A DNA stretch of 64,000 bases, from positions 558,001 through 622,000 of the forward strand of contig OZ251457.1 in assembly GCA_965242565.1 (NCBI GenBank). Reading direction: 5' to 3'. Source of the stretch: CATQGW01 sp965242565 (GTDB lineage Bacteria; Chloroflexota; Dehalococcoidia; Bin125). Below, piece after piece: positions 1 to 7,964 of the stretch. Each line of letters begins with the position of its first letter. Position 1 is the stretch's first letter. The notes under the pieces are model-generated. The model ran no database searches and was not told where the DNA came from. It saw only the letters and a program-made list of their open reading frames with translations. A program made the translations under genes and the position numbers.

Positions 1-2
1 GC

Positions 3-1112
3 GGCACCCTGGGGCGGCGCGGTTACGTGCCCGACGCCGATTCAACCGTCGCCGCCCGCCTCCGCGCCGCTGGCGCAATCCTGCTCGGCAAAACCAGCTG
101 CCCCGAACTCACCTAGGCCGCCAACGGCAACGCAATGCATCCGCCCGCCAACAACCCCTACGACCTGTCGCGCACGCCGGGCGGATCGAGCGGCGCATGC
201 GCCGCCCTCGTCGCCGCCGCCGGCTCGCCGCTCGATTTCGGCAGCGACACGGGCGGCAGCATTCGCAGCCCGGCCCACTACTGCGGCATCGCCGCGCTCA
301 AACCCACCTCCGGCCGCGTGCCGCGCAGCGGACACATCATCCCCTGGGGACTCGGCGCGATGGACGGCCTGACGCAGATCGGCCCGATGGCCCGCTCCGT
401 CGAAGACCTCGCCCTGACGCTGCCGATCATCAGCGGACCCGACGGCCTCGACCCCACCATTGCCCCCGTTCCGCTCGGCGACCCCACCGATGTCGACCTC
501 GGCGCGCTGCGCATCGCCTGGTATCCGCAGGCCGACGGCCACGCGCCGACTGACGCCGCCGTGCAGCGCGCCGTCGCCGACGCTGCGGACGCGCTGCGCG
601 ACATAACACGCTCCGTCGTCCAGGATTGCCCGCCGATGCTCGCCGATTATTTCGATTTGCGCGAACGGGTGGACGGCGCGGACGACTTCAACTGGCTGCG
701 CCGCCTGCTCGCTCGGCACGGCACGACGGATATCTCGCCGCAGCTGCGCGGCCTCTGGCGCGAGGCCAAACCCTCCACGCTCGCCGACTTCACCCTCGCC
801 CTCGAAGAGCAGGCTCACTTCCGCAGCGGGATGCTCCGGTGGATGCGCAACTACGACACGGTGCTCGCGCCGGTCTCCGTCTCCGCCGCCCCGCCGCACG
901 AGTGGGAACCGCCCGAAGGTGTCCGCGCCAACTACGCCGGGGCCTACAACCTGGCCGGCTGGCCCGGCGCCGTCGTGCGCTGCGGAACCGCACCGGACGG
1001 AATGCCGATCGGCGTGCAGGTGCTGGCCGCCCCCTGGCGCGAAGACATCGCGCTGGCCGTCGCCGCCGCACTGGAGCGCGCCTTCGGCGGCTGGCAGCCG
1101 CCCCCGCTCTGA
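3..1112 (+). pseudogene. Amidase-signature hydrolase, 5'-partial, interrupted by in-frame TAG
   Basis: The frame runs open from the window edge and reads as an amidase-signature (AS) enzyme, which hydrolyses C-N amide bonds with a Ser-cisSer-Lys triad. The catalytic Lys lies in GKTSCPEL. The serine motifs GGSSGA and GSDTGGS follow, then KPTSGRVP and the usual C-terminal IGVQVLA block. A TAG at 114-116 sits between the Lys segment and the Ser segment, so the product restarting at the ATG at 135 would lack the catalytic Lys. Homologues usually have Leu or another sense residue there, so one substitution explains the stop. A natural pseudogene or a sequencing error are both possible. The N-terminus lies outside the window. 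Confidence 0.85.
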
Positions 1113-1155
1113 CGTGCTACACTTGCGACGAGCGCGGGTAGTTTGAGGCCTTGGC

Positions 1156-3591
1156 GTGATCGCGAACCTGTCGCAGCTAGCCGGCGCTGGCTGGCTGGTC
1201 TGCATCGGCATCCTGCTCGCGGTATGCAGCTCCCCAGCCCCGCTCCCGCCGCCGGCCGAGCCGTCGCCGCCGGAGCAGCCGCAACAGCAGGCCGCCCCCG
1301 CTCCGGCGGCGACCACCGCGAACGCCGCTGCAACACCGACCGCCGCGCCGCCGCCCGCCTCCCAAAACCTCGAGGTGGACGAGGCCATCCCGGCCGCTGC
1401 CCAACCGCAACGGCCGCCGCCGACCGCAGCAGCAGCCGCGCCGCCCTGCGAACCCGGCCGGCAGTCCGAAGATGCCCCGCAGCCGATTGCGGTAGAAGTG
1501 GACGCCGTGCCCATCACCGTCGAATCCGCCGTCGGCGACTACTTCGTGCTCTACGCCGCGCAAACCACCAGCGACGGCGCAATGCTGGAAACGCCGGTGG
1601 CTGTGACGCTCGGCCTCAACGGCGCAACGACGCTCTTCGAAAACATCGCCCCGCTCGCACCCGAGCGCTATCGCGTCGAGCAGTACCGCGTCGCCGATCC
1701 AGCCGATATCGACCGCGACTGCATCGACGACATCGCCGAACTCCGCAGCCTGTTCGGCTTCAACCCCGTCAACCCCGCGCCGCGCCCCGATCCCGCGGAC
1801 GGCGCGATCATCCTCCCCGATCGCGCTGCCTTCGACGCGCTCTCCTACAAACAGGAAGGCGCGCCGCACGGCTTCGAGTCGGTCAAGTTCGTATTGCTCG
1901 ACATGCATACCGATCGACCGATCGTGTACTTCATGAACAGCACAACGCACCGCTACCACGAAGACTTCCGCGCCGCCTTCGGCCTTGCCAACGATCTGCC
2001 CGGGCTGCTCTCCGGCACCATCATCCGGCATCCCAACATCACCGCTGCGGACGGCCGGCGCGCCGATTACCACTTCGAGTTCTGGCCCTACCAGTCATGG
2101 CCGTTCGAGACCATTGCACGCGCCCACACCGTGCTCGCCGCCGGCATGCCGTTGCTCAACGACAACCTCGCCTACTACATGCCGGCCGCAGCCGTGCCCT
2201 CCTGGCGCCGCGACGCGGAGCAGTACGACGCATCGCGCGTCAGCGTGATGTTCGACGAACACATCACGCCCCAAAGCGGCTTCGTCGCAATGAACACCGC
2301 GACGAGCTACGGCCTGCTTCGCGTGATGCAGCCCGGCGAGCGCCCCAACCCGCGCGATATCGTGATCTATCGGACGTTGCCCAACGAACTCTCCCGCGTC
2401 GCCGGCATCATCACCGCCGTGCCGCAAACGCCGCTGTCCCACGTCAACCTGCGCGCCGTGCAGGACGGCATCCCCAACGCCTTCGTTCGCGGCGCGCTCG
2501 ATGATCCGGAGATCGCCGACCTCATCGGCGCGTACGTCCGTTACACGGTCGCCGCCGACTCCTGGACCGTATCGCCCGCGTCGCCCACCGAGGTCGAGGC
2601 GCATTACGCATCCGTTCGCCCCGCCGAGACGCAGACGCCGCAGCGCGATCTGTCGGTCAGGTCGATCACCTCGCTCGACCAGATCGGCTTCGACGACTGG
2701 ACATCGTTCGGCGTGAAGGCGGCGAACCTCGCCACGCTGCGCCGGCTCGGCTTGCCGCCCGGCACCGTACCGAACGGCTTCGCCGTTCCCTTTTACTTCT
2801 ACGACGAGTTCATGCAGTTCAACGGCTTCTACGCCGATGCTGAAGCCATGCTCGCGGATCCCGAGTTTCAGTCCGACCCGGAAGTCCAGGCGGAGGCGCT
2901 GCGCGACCTGCGCCGCGCCATCCGCGACGGCGAAATGCCCGGCTGGATGCTCGACGCTCTCACTGTATTACAGGAGTCTTTTCCCGCGGGAACCTCGATC
3001 CGCTGCCGCTCCAGCACCAACAACGAAGACCTACCCAGCTTCAGCGGTGCGGGCCTCTACGACTCGCGCACGCAGCATCCCGACGAAGGGCACATGAGCA
3101 AGTGCATCAGGCAGGTCTACGCGAGCCTCTGGAACTTCCGCGCTTTCGCCGAACGCGACTTCCACCGCATCGATCACCTGCGCACCGCGATGGCCGTGCT
3201 CGTCCATCCCAACTATTCTGACGAGCGCGCCAACGGCGTCGCGGTTTCATTCGATCCGATCTACGGCGGCGATGCGTACTACGTCAACACGCAGCTCGGC
3301 GATGATCTGGTCACCAATCCCGATGCGCTCTCCACGCCGGAAGAAGTGCTGCTCAAGCCGGACGGCGGCTACACCGTCATCGCCGCGTCCAATCAGGTCC
3401 CGCCCGGTCGACTGCTAATGAGCGACGCGCAGCTCGCCCGGCTGCGCGCCTATCTCGTCGTCATTCACGAGCGCTTCGCCGATCTCTACAGCGTGGACGA
3501 CGGTGAGCGCTTCGCCATCGAAATCGAGTTCAAAATCACCCGCGACAACGTGCTGGCCGTCAAACAGGCCCGCCCCTGGGTCTTCCGCTGA
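1156..3591 (+). CDS. Lipoprotein with PEP-utiliser swivel and PEP/pyruvate-binding (PPDK-N-like) domains
   Basis: This 811-residue protein starts at a GTG. Residues 1-24 form a lipoprotein signal (hydrophobic stretch, then LLAVC with the lipid-bearing Cys at 24). A Pro/Ala-rich linker runs to about residue 110. The middle third is unrecognised. A swivelling phosphohistidine-like segment follows (TPLSHVNLRA, His about 429, then GIPNAFV), like the mobile domain of PEP synthase and rifampicin phosphotransferase. After it comes an ATP-grasp-like PPDK N-domain (GVKAANLA about residue 520, IRCRSSTNNEDLPSFSGAG about 612-630). Canonical enzymes have ATP-grasp first and His second; here the order is reversed and the protein is predicted to be exported. 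Substrate unknown. Exported location argues against cytoplasmic PEP metabolism. Confidence 0.75.
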   Translation: MIANLSQLAGAGWLVCIGILLAVCSSPAPLPPPAEPSPPEQPQQQAAPAPAATTANAAATPTAAPPPASQNLEVDEAIPAAAQPQRPPPTAAAAAPPCEPGRQSEDAPQPIAVEVDAVPITVESAVGDYFVLYAAQTTSDGAMLETPVAVTLGLNGATTLFENIAPLAPERYRVEQYRVADPADIDRDCIDDIAELRSLFGFNPVNPAPRPDPADGAIILPDRAAFDALSYKQEGAPHGFESVKFVLLDMHTDRPIVYFMNSTTHRYHEDFRAAFGLANDLPGLLSGTIIRHPNITAADGRRADYHFEFWPYQSWPFETIARAHTVLAAGMPLLNDNLAYYMPAAAVPSWRRDAEQYDASRVSVMFDEHITPQSGFVAMNTATSYGLLRVMQPGERPNPRDIVIYRTLPNELSRVAGIITAVPQTPLSHVNLRAVQDGIPNAFVRGALDDPEIADLIGAYVRYTVAADSWTVSPASPTEVEAHYASVRPAETQTPQRDLSVRSITSLDQIGFDDWTSFGVKAANLATLRRLGLPPGTVPNGFAVPFYFYDEFMQFNGFYADAEAMLADPEFQSDPEVQAEALRDLRRAIRDGEMPGWMLDALTVLQESFPAGTSIRCRSSTNNEDLPSFSGAGLYDSRTQHPDEGHMSKCIRQVYASLWNFRAFAERDFHRIDHLRTAMAVLVHPNYSDERANGVAVSFDPIYGGDAYYVNTQLGDDLVTNPDALSTPEEVLLKPDGGYTVIAASNQVPPGRLLMSDAQLARLRAYLVVIHERFADLYSVDDGERFAIEIEFKITRDNVLAVKQARPWVFR

Positions 3592-3748
3592 CGCGCCATT
3601 CGGAATCTGCGCGCGGGACATCGGAGCGCGGGCGGATCCTGACCGCCTCGCCCGCGCATCTCGCAGCTATGCGGAGGCGCAGGTACCCTTGCACCTACGC
3701 GCCCGTTCCGGCGCGCCCACTCACGCGCAAATGGGGCAGGAGCGCAAT

Positions 3749-5224
3749 TTGCCCGAACTCACCCAACGCCAGCGCGACGCCCAGGACGCCCTCCGCGTCG
3801 CCTTCGCTCCGCGCTCCGCCGCCATCGCCGGCGTCTCCGCCTCCAACGCCGGCTGGGGCGGCGGACAATCCTTCCTGCGCGGCATCCGCAACCTCGACCG
3901 CCTCGAGCGCGTCTACTGCCTCAACCCCAAGGGCGGCGAACTCTCCGACGGCACGCTCCTCTACCCATCCCTCGCCGACATCCCCGACGACGTCGACTAC
4001 GTCATCTCCGCCGTGCCCGCCTCCGCCATCCTCGGCCTGATCGACGACTGCGTCGCCAAGGGCGTCCGCGCCATCCACCTCTTCACCGCCGGTTTCTCCG
4101 AAACCGGCAGCGCCGAGCGCGCCGACCTCGAGCGCGAAGCGCTCAAGCGCCTGCGCGACGGCGGCGTCCGCCTGATCGGCCCCAACTGCATGGGCATCCA
4201 CTCCACCCGCGGCGGCGTCTCCTTCATGGAATCCGCCTCGCGCGAGGTCGGCCGCGTGGGCATGCTCTCGCAAAGCGGCATGAACGCCAGCGAAGCGCTC
4301 AACCGCGGACAGCCGCGCGGCATCCGTTTCTCCAACGTCGCCTCCTTCGGCAACGCCGTCGACCTCAACGAAGCCGACTTCCTCCAGTTCCTCGCCGACG
4401 ACCCCGACACCGACATCGTGCTCGCCTACCTCGAAGGCATCCGCGACGGACAGCGCTTCCTCCAGGTCGCCAAGTCGATGGCCGGCCGCCGACCGCTCGC
4501 CGTGCTCAAGGGCGGCCTGACCGAGGCCGGCGGACGCGCCGCCAACTCTCACACCGGCTCGCTCGCCGGCTCCGCCCAAATCTGGCGCGCCGTCCAGCGA
4601 CAGGCCGGCTTCATGCCCGCCGACAGCGTCGACGAACTGCTCGATATCGCCGTCACCATCGAGCGCATGCCCGACCTCGCCGGCCCGCGCGCCGCCGTGC
4701 TCGGCGGCGGCGGCGGCGTCTCCGTGCTCGCCGCCGATATCTGCGACCGCGCCGGCATCCCCGTGCCCTGGTTCTCGGAGACCACCCAGGAGCAGCTGCG
4801 CCGCTTCACACCCGTCGCCGGCACCTCCGTCCGCAACCCGCTCGACGCCGGCTTCATGTTCGAGGGCGACCACCTCGAAGCCGCGCTGACCGCCGTCGCT
4901 CAAGACGAGTCGATCGACTGGCTGATGGTCCACACCGGCACCGACTCCGGCTTCCGCAGCACCGATCGCAAAGGCTTCGAAGAGCGTTTCGCCGGCAAGC
5001 TCGGCGAGCTCGCCCCCAAACTCGGCCGACCGCTCGCCGTAGTAATCCGCCCCCCCGCCAGCGCCGACGGCTTCCGCAGCGGACTCGACCTCCAGCAGCG
5101 CCTCAACGAAGCCGGCATCGCCTGCTACCAGTCCCTCGAAGCCTGCGTCACCGCCGTCCGCCGCTACCTCACCTGGCGTGCCGACGCCTCGCGTTCGTTT
5201 CCCCCCGTCGCAGAGGGAGACTGA
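3749..5224 (+). CDS. CoA-binding acyl-CoA synthetase (ADP/NDP-forming)-like protein
   Basis: The protein resembles the alpha part of ADP-forming acetyl-CoA synthetase. An N-terminal Rossmann CoA-binding domain (PRSAAIAGVSAS, then GPNCMGI) is followed by succinyl-CoA-ligase flavodoxin-like domains. The phosphorylated His motif is present (NSHTGSLAG), as is the glycine loop VLGGGGGVSVL. These enzymes couple acyl-CoA hydrolysis to nucleotide phosphorylation. The ATP-grasp beta part is not seen here, so it would need a partner or have another role. A TTG start at 3749 is chosen because AGGAG lies 6 nt upstream; an in-frame ATG at 3731 is the alternative. The last residues (FPPVAEGD) are encoded by a copy of the interspersed C/G hairpin repeat. 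Confidence 0.8.
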   Translation: MPELTQRQRDAQDALRVAFAPRSAAIAGVSASNAGWGGGQSFLRGIRNLDRLERVYCLNPKGGELSDGTLLYPSLADIPDDVDYVISAVPASAILGLIDDCVAKGVRAIHLFTAGFSETGSAERADLEREALKRLRDGGVRLIGPNCMGIHSTRGGVSFMESASREVGRVGMLSQSGMNASEALNRGQPRGIRFSNVASFGNAVDLNEADFLQFLADDPDTDIVLAYLEGIRDGQRFLQVAKSMAGRRPLAVLKGGLTEAGGRAANSHTGSLAGSAQIWRAVQRQAGFMPADSVDELLDIAVTIERMPDLAGPRAAVLGGGGGVSVLAADICDRAGIPVPWFSETTQEQLRRFTPVAGTSVRNPLDAGFMFEGDHLEAALTAVAQDESIDWLMVHTGTDSGFRSTDRKGFEERFAGKLGELAPKLGRPLAVVIRPPASADGFRSGLDLQQRLNEAGIACYQSLEACVTAVRRYLTWRADASRSFPPVAEGD

Positions 5225-5228
5225 GGGG
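5199..5228. repeat. C-run/G-run hairpin repeat at a gene 3' end
   Basis: A short copy of the family-1 intergenic repeat: a C6 run, GTCGC, then a purine-rich GAGACTGAGGGGGGG tail. It overlaps the last codons and stop of the preceding CoA-binding gene, so the repeat has supplied that protein's C-terminus. Confidence 0.6.
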
Positions 5229-5267
5229 GGGCAATTCCGGCGAGATGATCCTGCTACCATCCACCGC

Positions 5268-5447
5268 ATGGCCACCCAACAAGACTTCAACCGGCGCTTC
5301 GACAGCATCGACGGCAAGTTTGACGCCCTCTACGAAAACATCGCCGGCTTCGAGCAGCGCATCATCACCGAGCGGCGCTGGATGTTCGGCATCCTTCTTA
5401 CCCTCATGCTCACCCTGCTCGCGCTGGTAATCGCGTTCAGCGCGTAG
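5268..5447 (+). CDS. Small single-pass membrane protein
   Basis: A 59-residue protein. Residues 1-38 are a polar helix with heptad-like spacing (DFNRRFDSIDGKFDALYEN). A C-terminal hydrophobic segment follows (FGILLTLMLTLLALVIAF, about 40-57). The layout, a short coiled coil ending in a tail anchor, is shared with XhlA/DUF1640-type small proteins, but no specific family can be named. GCTACCAT, a -10-like hexamer seen before other genes here, lies just upstream. Start chosen at the ATG that gives the polar helix a natural beginning. Function unknown. Confidence 0.6.
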   Translation: MATQQDFNRRFDSIDGKFDALYENIAGFEQRIITERRWMFGILLTLMLTLLALVIAFSA

Positions 5448-5468
5448 ATCCGTGCGCAGCCCTGTTCC

Positions 5469-5553
5469 CGAAATCGCCCTCCCGCAGGGGGCTCCCCCTT
5501 CGGAATCGCCCCCCACGATGGGGGCTGCCTGCGTAAGCAGACTGAGGGGCGGT
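5469..5553. repeat. Family-1 interspersed palindromic repeat
   Basis: Two linked inverted repeats: C6-ACGAT-G5, then CTGCCTGCGTAAGCAGACTGAG, preceded by CTCCCCTTCGGAATCG. Copies of the same arrangement recur at about 12.3, 17.4, 19.1, 20.6, 31.6 and 50.2 kb, always outside conserved coding sequence. Confidence 0.7.
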
Positions 5554-5603
5554 CTAGCACACCAACCACAGCCCACCCCCCTATCCTGACCACGAGCCCA
5601 ACC

Positions 5604-5921
5604 ATGCAACGCCTCCGCCTCCGCAACCTCCCCATCACCCCCCGCGCCCGCATCCTCAGCGCCTCCGATGAGGAAGTCCGCCTCGCCGTCGACGGCCTCG
5701 TCTGCAACATCTGCGCCGGGCGCGTCCAGGCAGCGCTCGCCCGACAGCCCGGCGTCGCCTCTGCCGAATGCTCGCTCGACAGCGGCGAGGCAGTCGTCCG
5801 CTTCAACGACCCGCAACGCCAGACCGACCTGGTCCGGGCCGTCGAAGCAGCCGTCATCCTGCCCGCCGCCCGCCGCCGGTTCACCCGACTCTGGAACGGA
5901 GCGCGCCGTGCCCGCGCGTAG
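5604..5921 (+). CDS. Heavy-metal-associated (HMA) domain protein, copper-chaperone-like
   Basis: A 105-residue protein with a ferredoxin-like HMA domain around residues 26-75. The metal-binding loop is GLVCNICAGRV (CxxC), followed by the typical V(A)SAEC...EAVVRF strand pattern. Such proteins carry Cu(I) or other soft metals to P-type ATPases or sensors. A basic C-terminal tail (RRRFTRLWNGARRARA) is unusual and could contact nucleic acid or membrane; this is inference. It overlaps the next gene (endonuclease IV) by 14 nt, so the two are probably translationally coupled. No metal transporter lies nearby. Confidence 0.75.
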   Translation: MQRLRLRNLPITPRARILSASDEEVRLAVDGLVCNICAGRVQAALARQPGVASAECSLDSGEAVVRFNDPQRQTDLVRAVEAAVILPAARRRFTRLWNGARRARA

Positions 5922-6831
5922 CCCCGCGCCCACACGCAGCCCCCAAACGGGCCATGCGCCCGCCGTCGGCGCGCATGTCTCCGCCGCCGGGGGGCTCTAC
6001 AAAGCCGTCGGGCGCGCCCAGCAGATCGGCGCGGAGGCGATCCAGATTTTCGGCGCAGCCCCCCAAATGTGGCGGCGCAAAACCCACACCGACGACGACA
6101 TCGCCCGCTACCGCGACGCCGCAGCCCAGGCCCAACTCGGCCCCGCCTTCATCCACGCCGTCTACCTGATCAACCTCGCCAGCCCCCAGCCCGAACTCTT
6201 CGAAAAGAGCGTCGCCGCCCTCACCGCCGAACTGCGGCTCGGCTCCCAAATCGGCGCGGAGGGCGTGATCGTCCATGTCGGCAGCCACATGGGCGCGGGC
6301 TTCGAGTCCCAACTCCCGCAGGTCGTCGACGGCATCCGCCGCACGCTCGACGACTCGCCCGACGACATCCTGCTCTGCCTCGAAAACAACGCCGGCGCCG
6401 GCCGCAGCGTCGGCTCCACCATCGAAGAGCTCGCCGCCATGGTCGCCGGCGCAAACAGCGAGCGCGTTCGCCTCTGCCTCGACACCTGCCACCTCCACGC
6501 CGCCGGCTACGACGTCAGCACCGAGCGCGGCCTGCGCGACACCGTCAAGGCATACCGCGCCGAATTCAGCGACGACCAACTCGCCGCCGTCCACGCCAAC
6601 GACTCCAAAACCGCGCTCGGCTCCGGCAAAGACCGCCACGAAAACCTCGGCCACGGCTCGATCGGCCTGCCCGCCTTCCGCCGCATGGTCCGCAACCGCC
6701 TGCTCCGCAACGCCGCATGGCTGCTCGAAGTCCCCGGCTACCAAACCGACGGCCCCGGCGAGCCCGATGTCGCCATGCTCCGCCGGCTCCGCGACGACTC
6801 GGACCTGCCCGAAGCGCCCGAACAGACATAA
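5908..6831 (+). CDS. nfo: Endonuclease IV (AP endonuclease)
   Basis: A TIM-barrel AP endonuclease that cuts 5' of abasic sites in base-excision repair. The metal ligands sit in recognisable family blocks: GAHVSAAGG at the start, IHAVYLINLASP, LCLENNAG, LCLDTCHLHAAGYD, VHANDSKTALGSGKDRHENLG and a final LLEVP. The length, 307 residues, is slightly over the usual 280 because of a Pro/Ser-rich N-terminal extension. GTG start at 5908 with GGAG 6 nt upstream, inside the 3' end of the HMA gene. Confidence 0.93.
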   Translation: MPARSPAPTRSPQTGHAPAVGAHVSAAGGLYKAVGRAQQIGAEAIQIFGAAPQMWRRKTHTDDDIARYRDAAAQAQLGPAFIHAVYLINLASPQPELFEKSVAALTAELRLGSQIGAEGVIVHVGSHMGAGFESQLPQVVDGIRRTLDDSPDDILLCLENNAGAGRSVGSTIEELAAMVAGANSERVRLCLDTCHLHAAGYDVSTERGLRDTVKAYRAEFSDDQLAAVHANDSKTALGSGKDRHENLGHGSIGLPAFRRMVRNRLLRNAAWLLEVPGYQTDGPGEPDVAMLRRLRDDSDLPEAPEQT

Positions 6832-6855
6832 CGCAGCGAACCTACGCTGCGCAGC

Positions 6856-7791
6856 ATGACTCGCCTCGCGCTGCTCGTCGTCATCGTCGCCGCTGTGACC
6901 GGCGCGTGCGCGGACACTACGCCATCGCCGCACGGCCTGCCCGCCGCGCACTGGATCGCCGTGGATCTGGCGAACGAATACGAGGTCGGCGTACGACTCT
7001 GCACTCTGGACGACCGGGGCGAGGTCGCCTGCTCACTGAACGACGAGCCGGTCCCATCAGGCGTCCCACGCGACGCCTGGGCCGACATCGCGATCAACAA
7101 CTCGTTCGTCTGCGCGCTGCGCGCCGATGGACAGGTCTTCTGCTACGGGCAGTCGGATCGCGCCGACTGGCGCGACGGCTACAACCCCGCGCCCCGCCGC
7201 GTCTTCACCCGGATCGACGGCAACTCGTTCGCCTTCTGCGGGCGACAGGAAAATGGCGTGGTGCGTTGCTGGAACGATCGCGGCCCCAACGCAATAGCTC
7301 CAAGCCGCGGGCCCTACATCGCCGTGGCCGTGGGCGACGCCGCCATCTGCGCGATCCGCGCGAGCGGCAGGCTCACCTGCCGATGTGGGCACGAGGGCTT
7401 CTGGGGCGGCGGAGCACCCAGCCCGTCGCTAGGCCCGTCGCAAGCGCGCTACGCCGAGATTGGTGTCGCCAGCTATGGCTTCATAGAGTGCGTAGTGAAC
7501 GGCGCGGAGGTGTGCAGCGAAGCCCCAACCTGCGCGCTCACCGAAGCCGGCGAAGCGTTTTGCTGGGGACGATCGACCGCTGAAGACTGGCCGCCCCCGC
7601 CGGGCGGTCCGTTCACTGCAATCAGCGTCGCGCCCAACCACGCCTGCGCCCTGCGACCCAACGGCGGCGCCGCCTGCTGGGGGGCCAACGCCCCACTCCC
7701 GCCAGGCGACGCTCGCTTCATCGCGCTCACCTCCGTAGAGGGCCGAACCTGCGGCATCACAACCGAGTCCCAAATCCACTGCTGGCAGTAA
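6856..7791 (+). CDS. RCC1-like beta-propeller lipoprotein
   Basis: A 311-residue exported protein. Residues 1-18 are a lipoprotein signal ending in AAVTGAC. The mature part is made of RCC1-type repeats with the pattern FVCALRADGQVFCYG and HACALRPNGGAACWG, at least six blades, rich in Cys. Bacterial proteins of this kind are cell-surface propellers of mostly unknown ligand. A related but broken gene lies at 52.5-54.3 kb on the other strand. It follows nfo after 24 nt but is not expected to share function with it. Confidence 0.75.
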   Translation: MTRLALLVVIVAAVTGACADTTPSPHGLPAAHWIAVDLANEYEVGVRLCTLDDRGEVACSLNDEPVPSGVPRDAWADIAINNSFVCALRADGQVFCYGQSDRADWRDGYNPAPRRVFTRIDGNSFAFCGRQENGVVRCWNDRGPNAIAPSRGPYIAVAVGDAAICAIRASGRLTCRCGHEGFWGGGAPSPSLGPSQARYAEIGVASYGFIECVVNGAEVCSEAPTCALTEAGEAFCWGRSTAEDWPPPPGGPFTAISVAPNHACALRPNGGAACWGANAPLPPGDARFIALTSVEGRTCGITTESQIHCWQ

Positions 7792-7808
7792 TCACCCGCC
7801 CCAATCTC

Positions 7809-7839
7809 CGACATACCCACGCTTGCTGCGGGTATGTCG
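7809..7839. repeat. REP-like hairpin
   Basis: Inverted repeat CGACATACCC...GGGTATGTCG with an 11-nt centre, lying between the RCC1-like gene and the HNH gene. It belongs to the 'CATtCCCGC...GCGGGtATG' palindrome family also seen at 28.47, 26.06 and 45.8 kb, and may act as terminator for the RCC1-like gene. Confidence 0.6.
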
Positions 7840-7964
7840 CCACCACCAGCACCCACGCGACGCTCCTTTGGCGCGATCTGCGCACACCGCCTAATCTGCC
7901 CAAGCACCCAGCCGGACCATCCGGGGTGTGCGGCTGGTGCGCCGGAACGACGAAAGGACGGAAC

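Noticed and set aside
3503..3748. N-terminal extension of the CoA-binding protein to 3503
   Set aside because: It lies inside the upstream lipoprotein gene in another frame and reads as low-complexity Ser/Pro/Arg; a good Shine-Dalgarno marks 3749.
3695..5317. Long minus-strand frame opposite the CoA-binding gene, and similar antisense frames at 42-1517, 47176-48444 and 48667-49725
   Set aside because: Their residues are the Gly/Ala/Arg/Val-rich shadow of GC-rich genes on the other strand; no motifs, and the sense frames are recognisable proteins.
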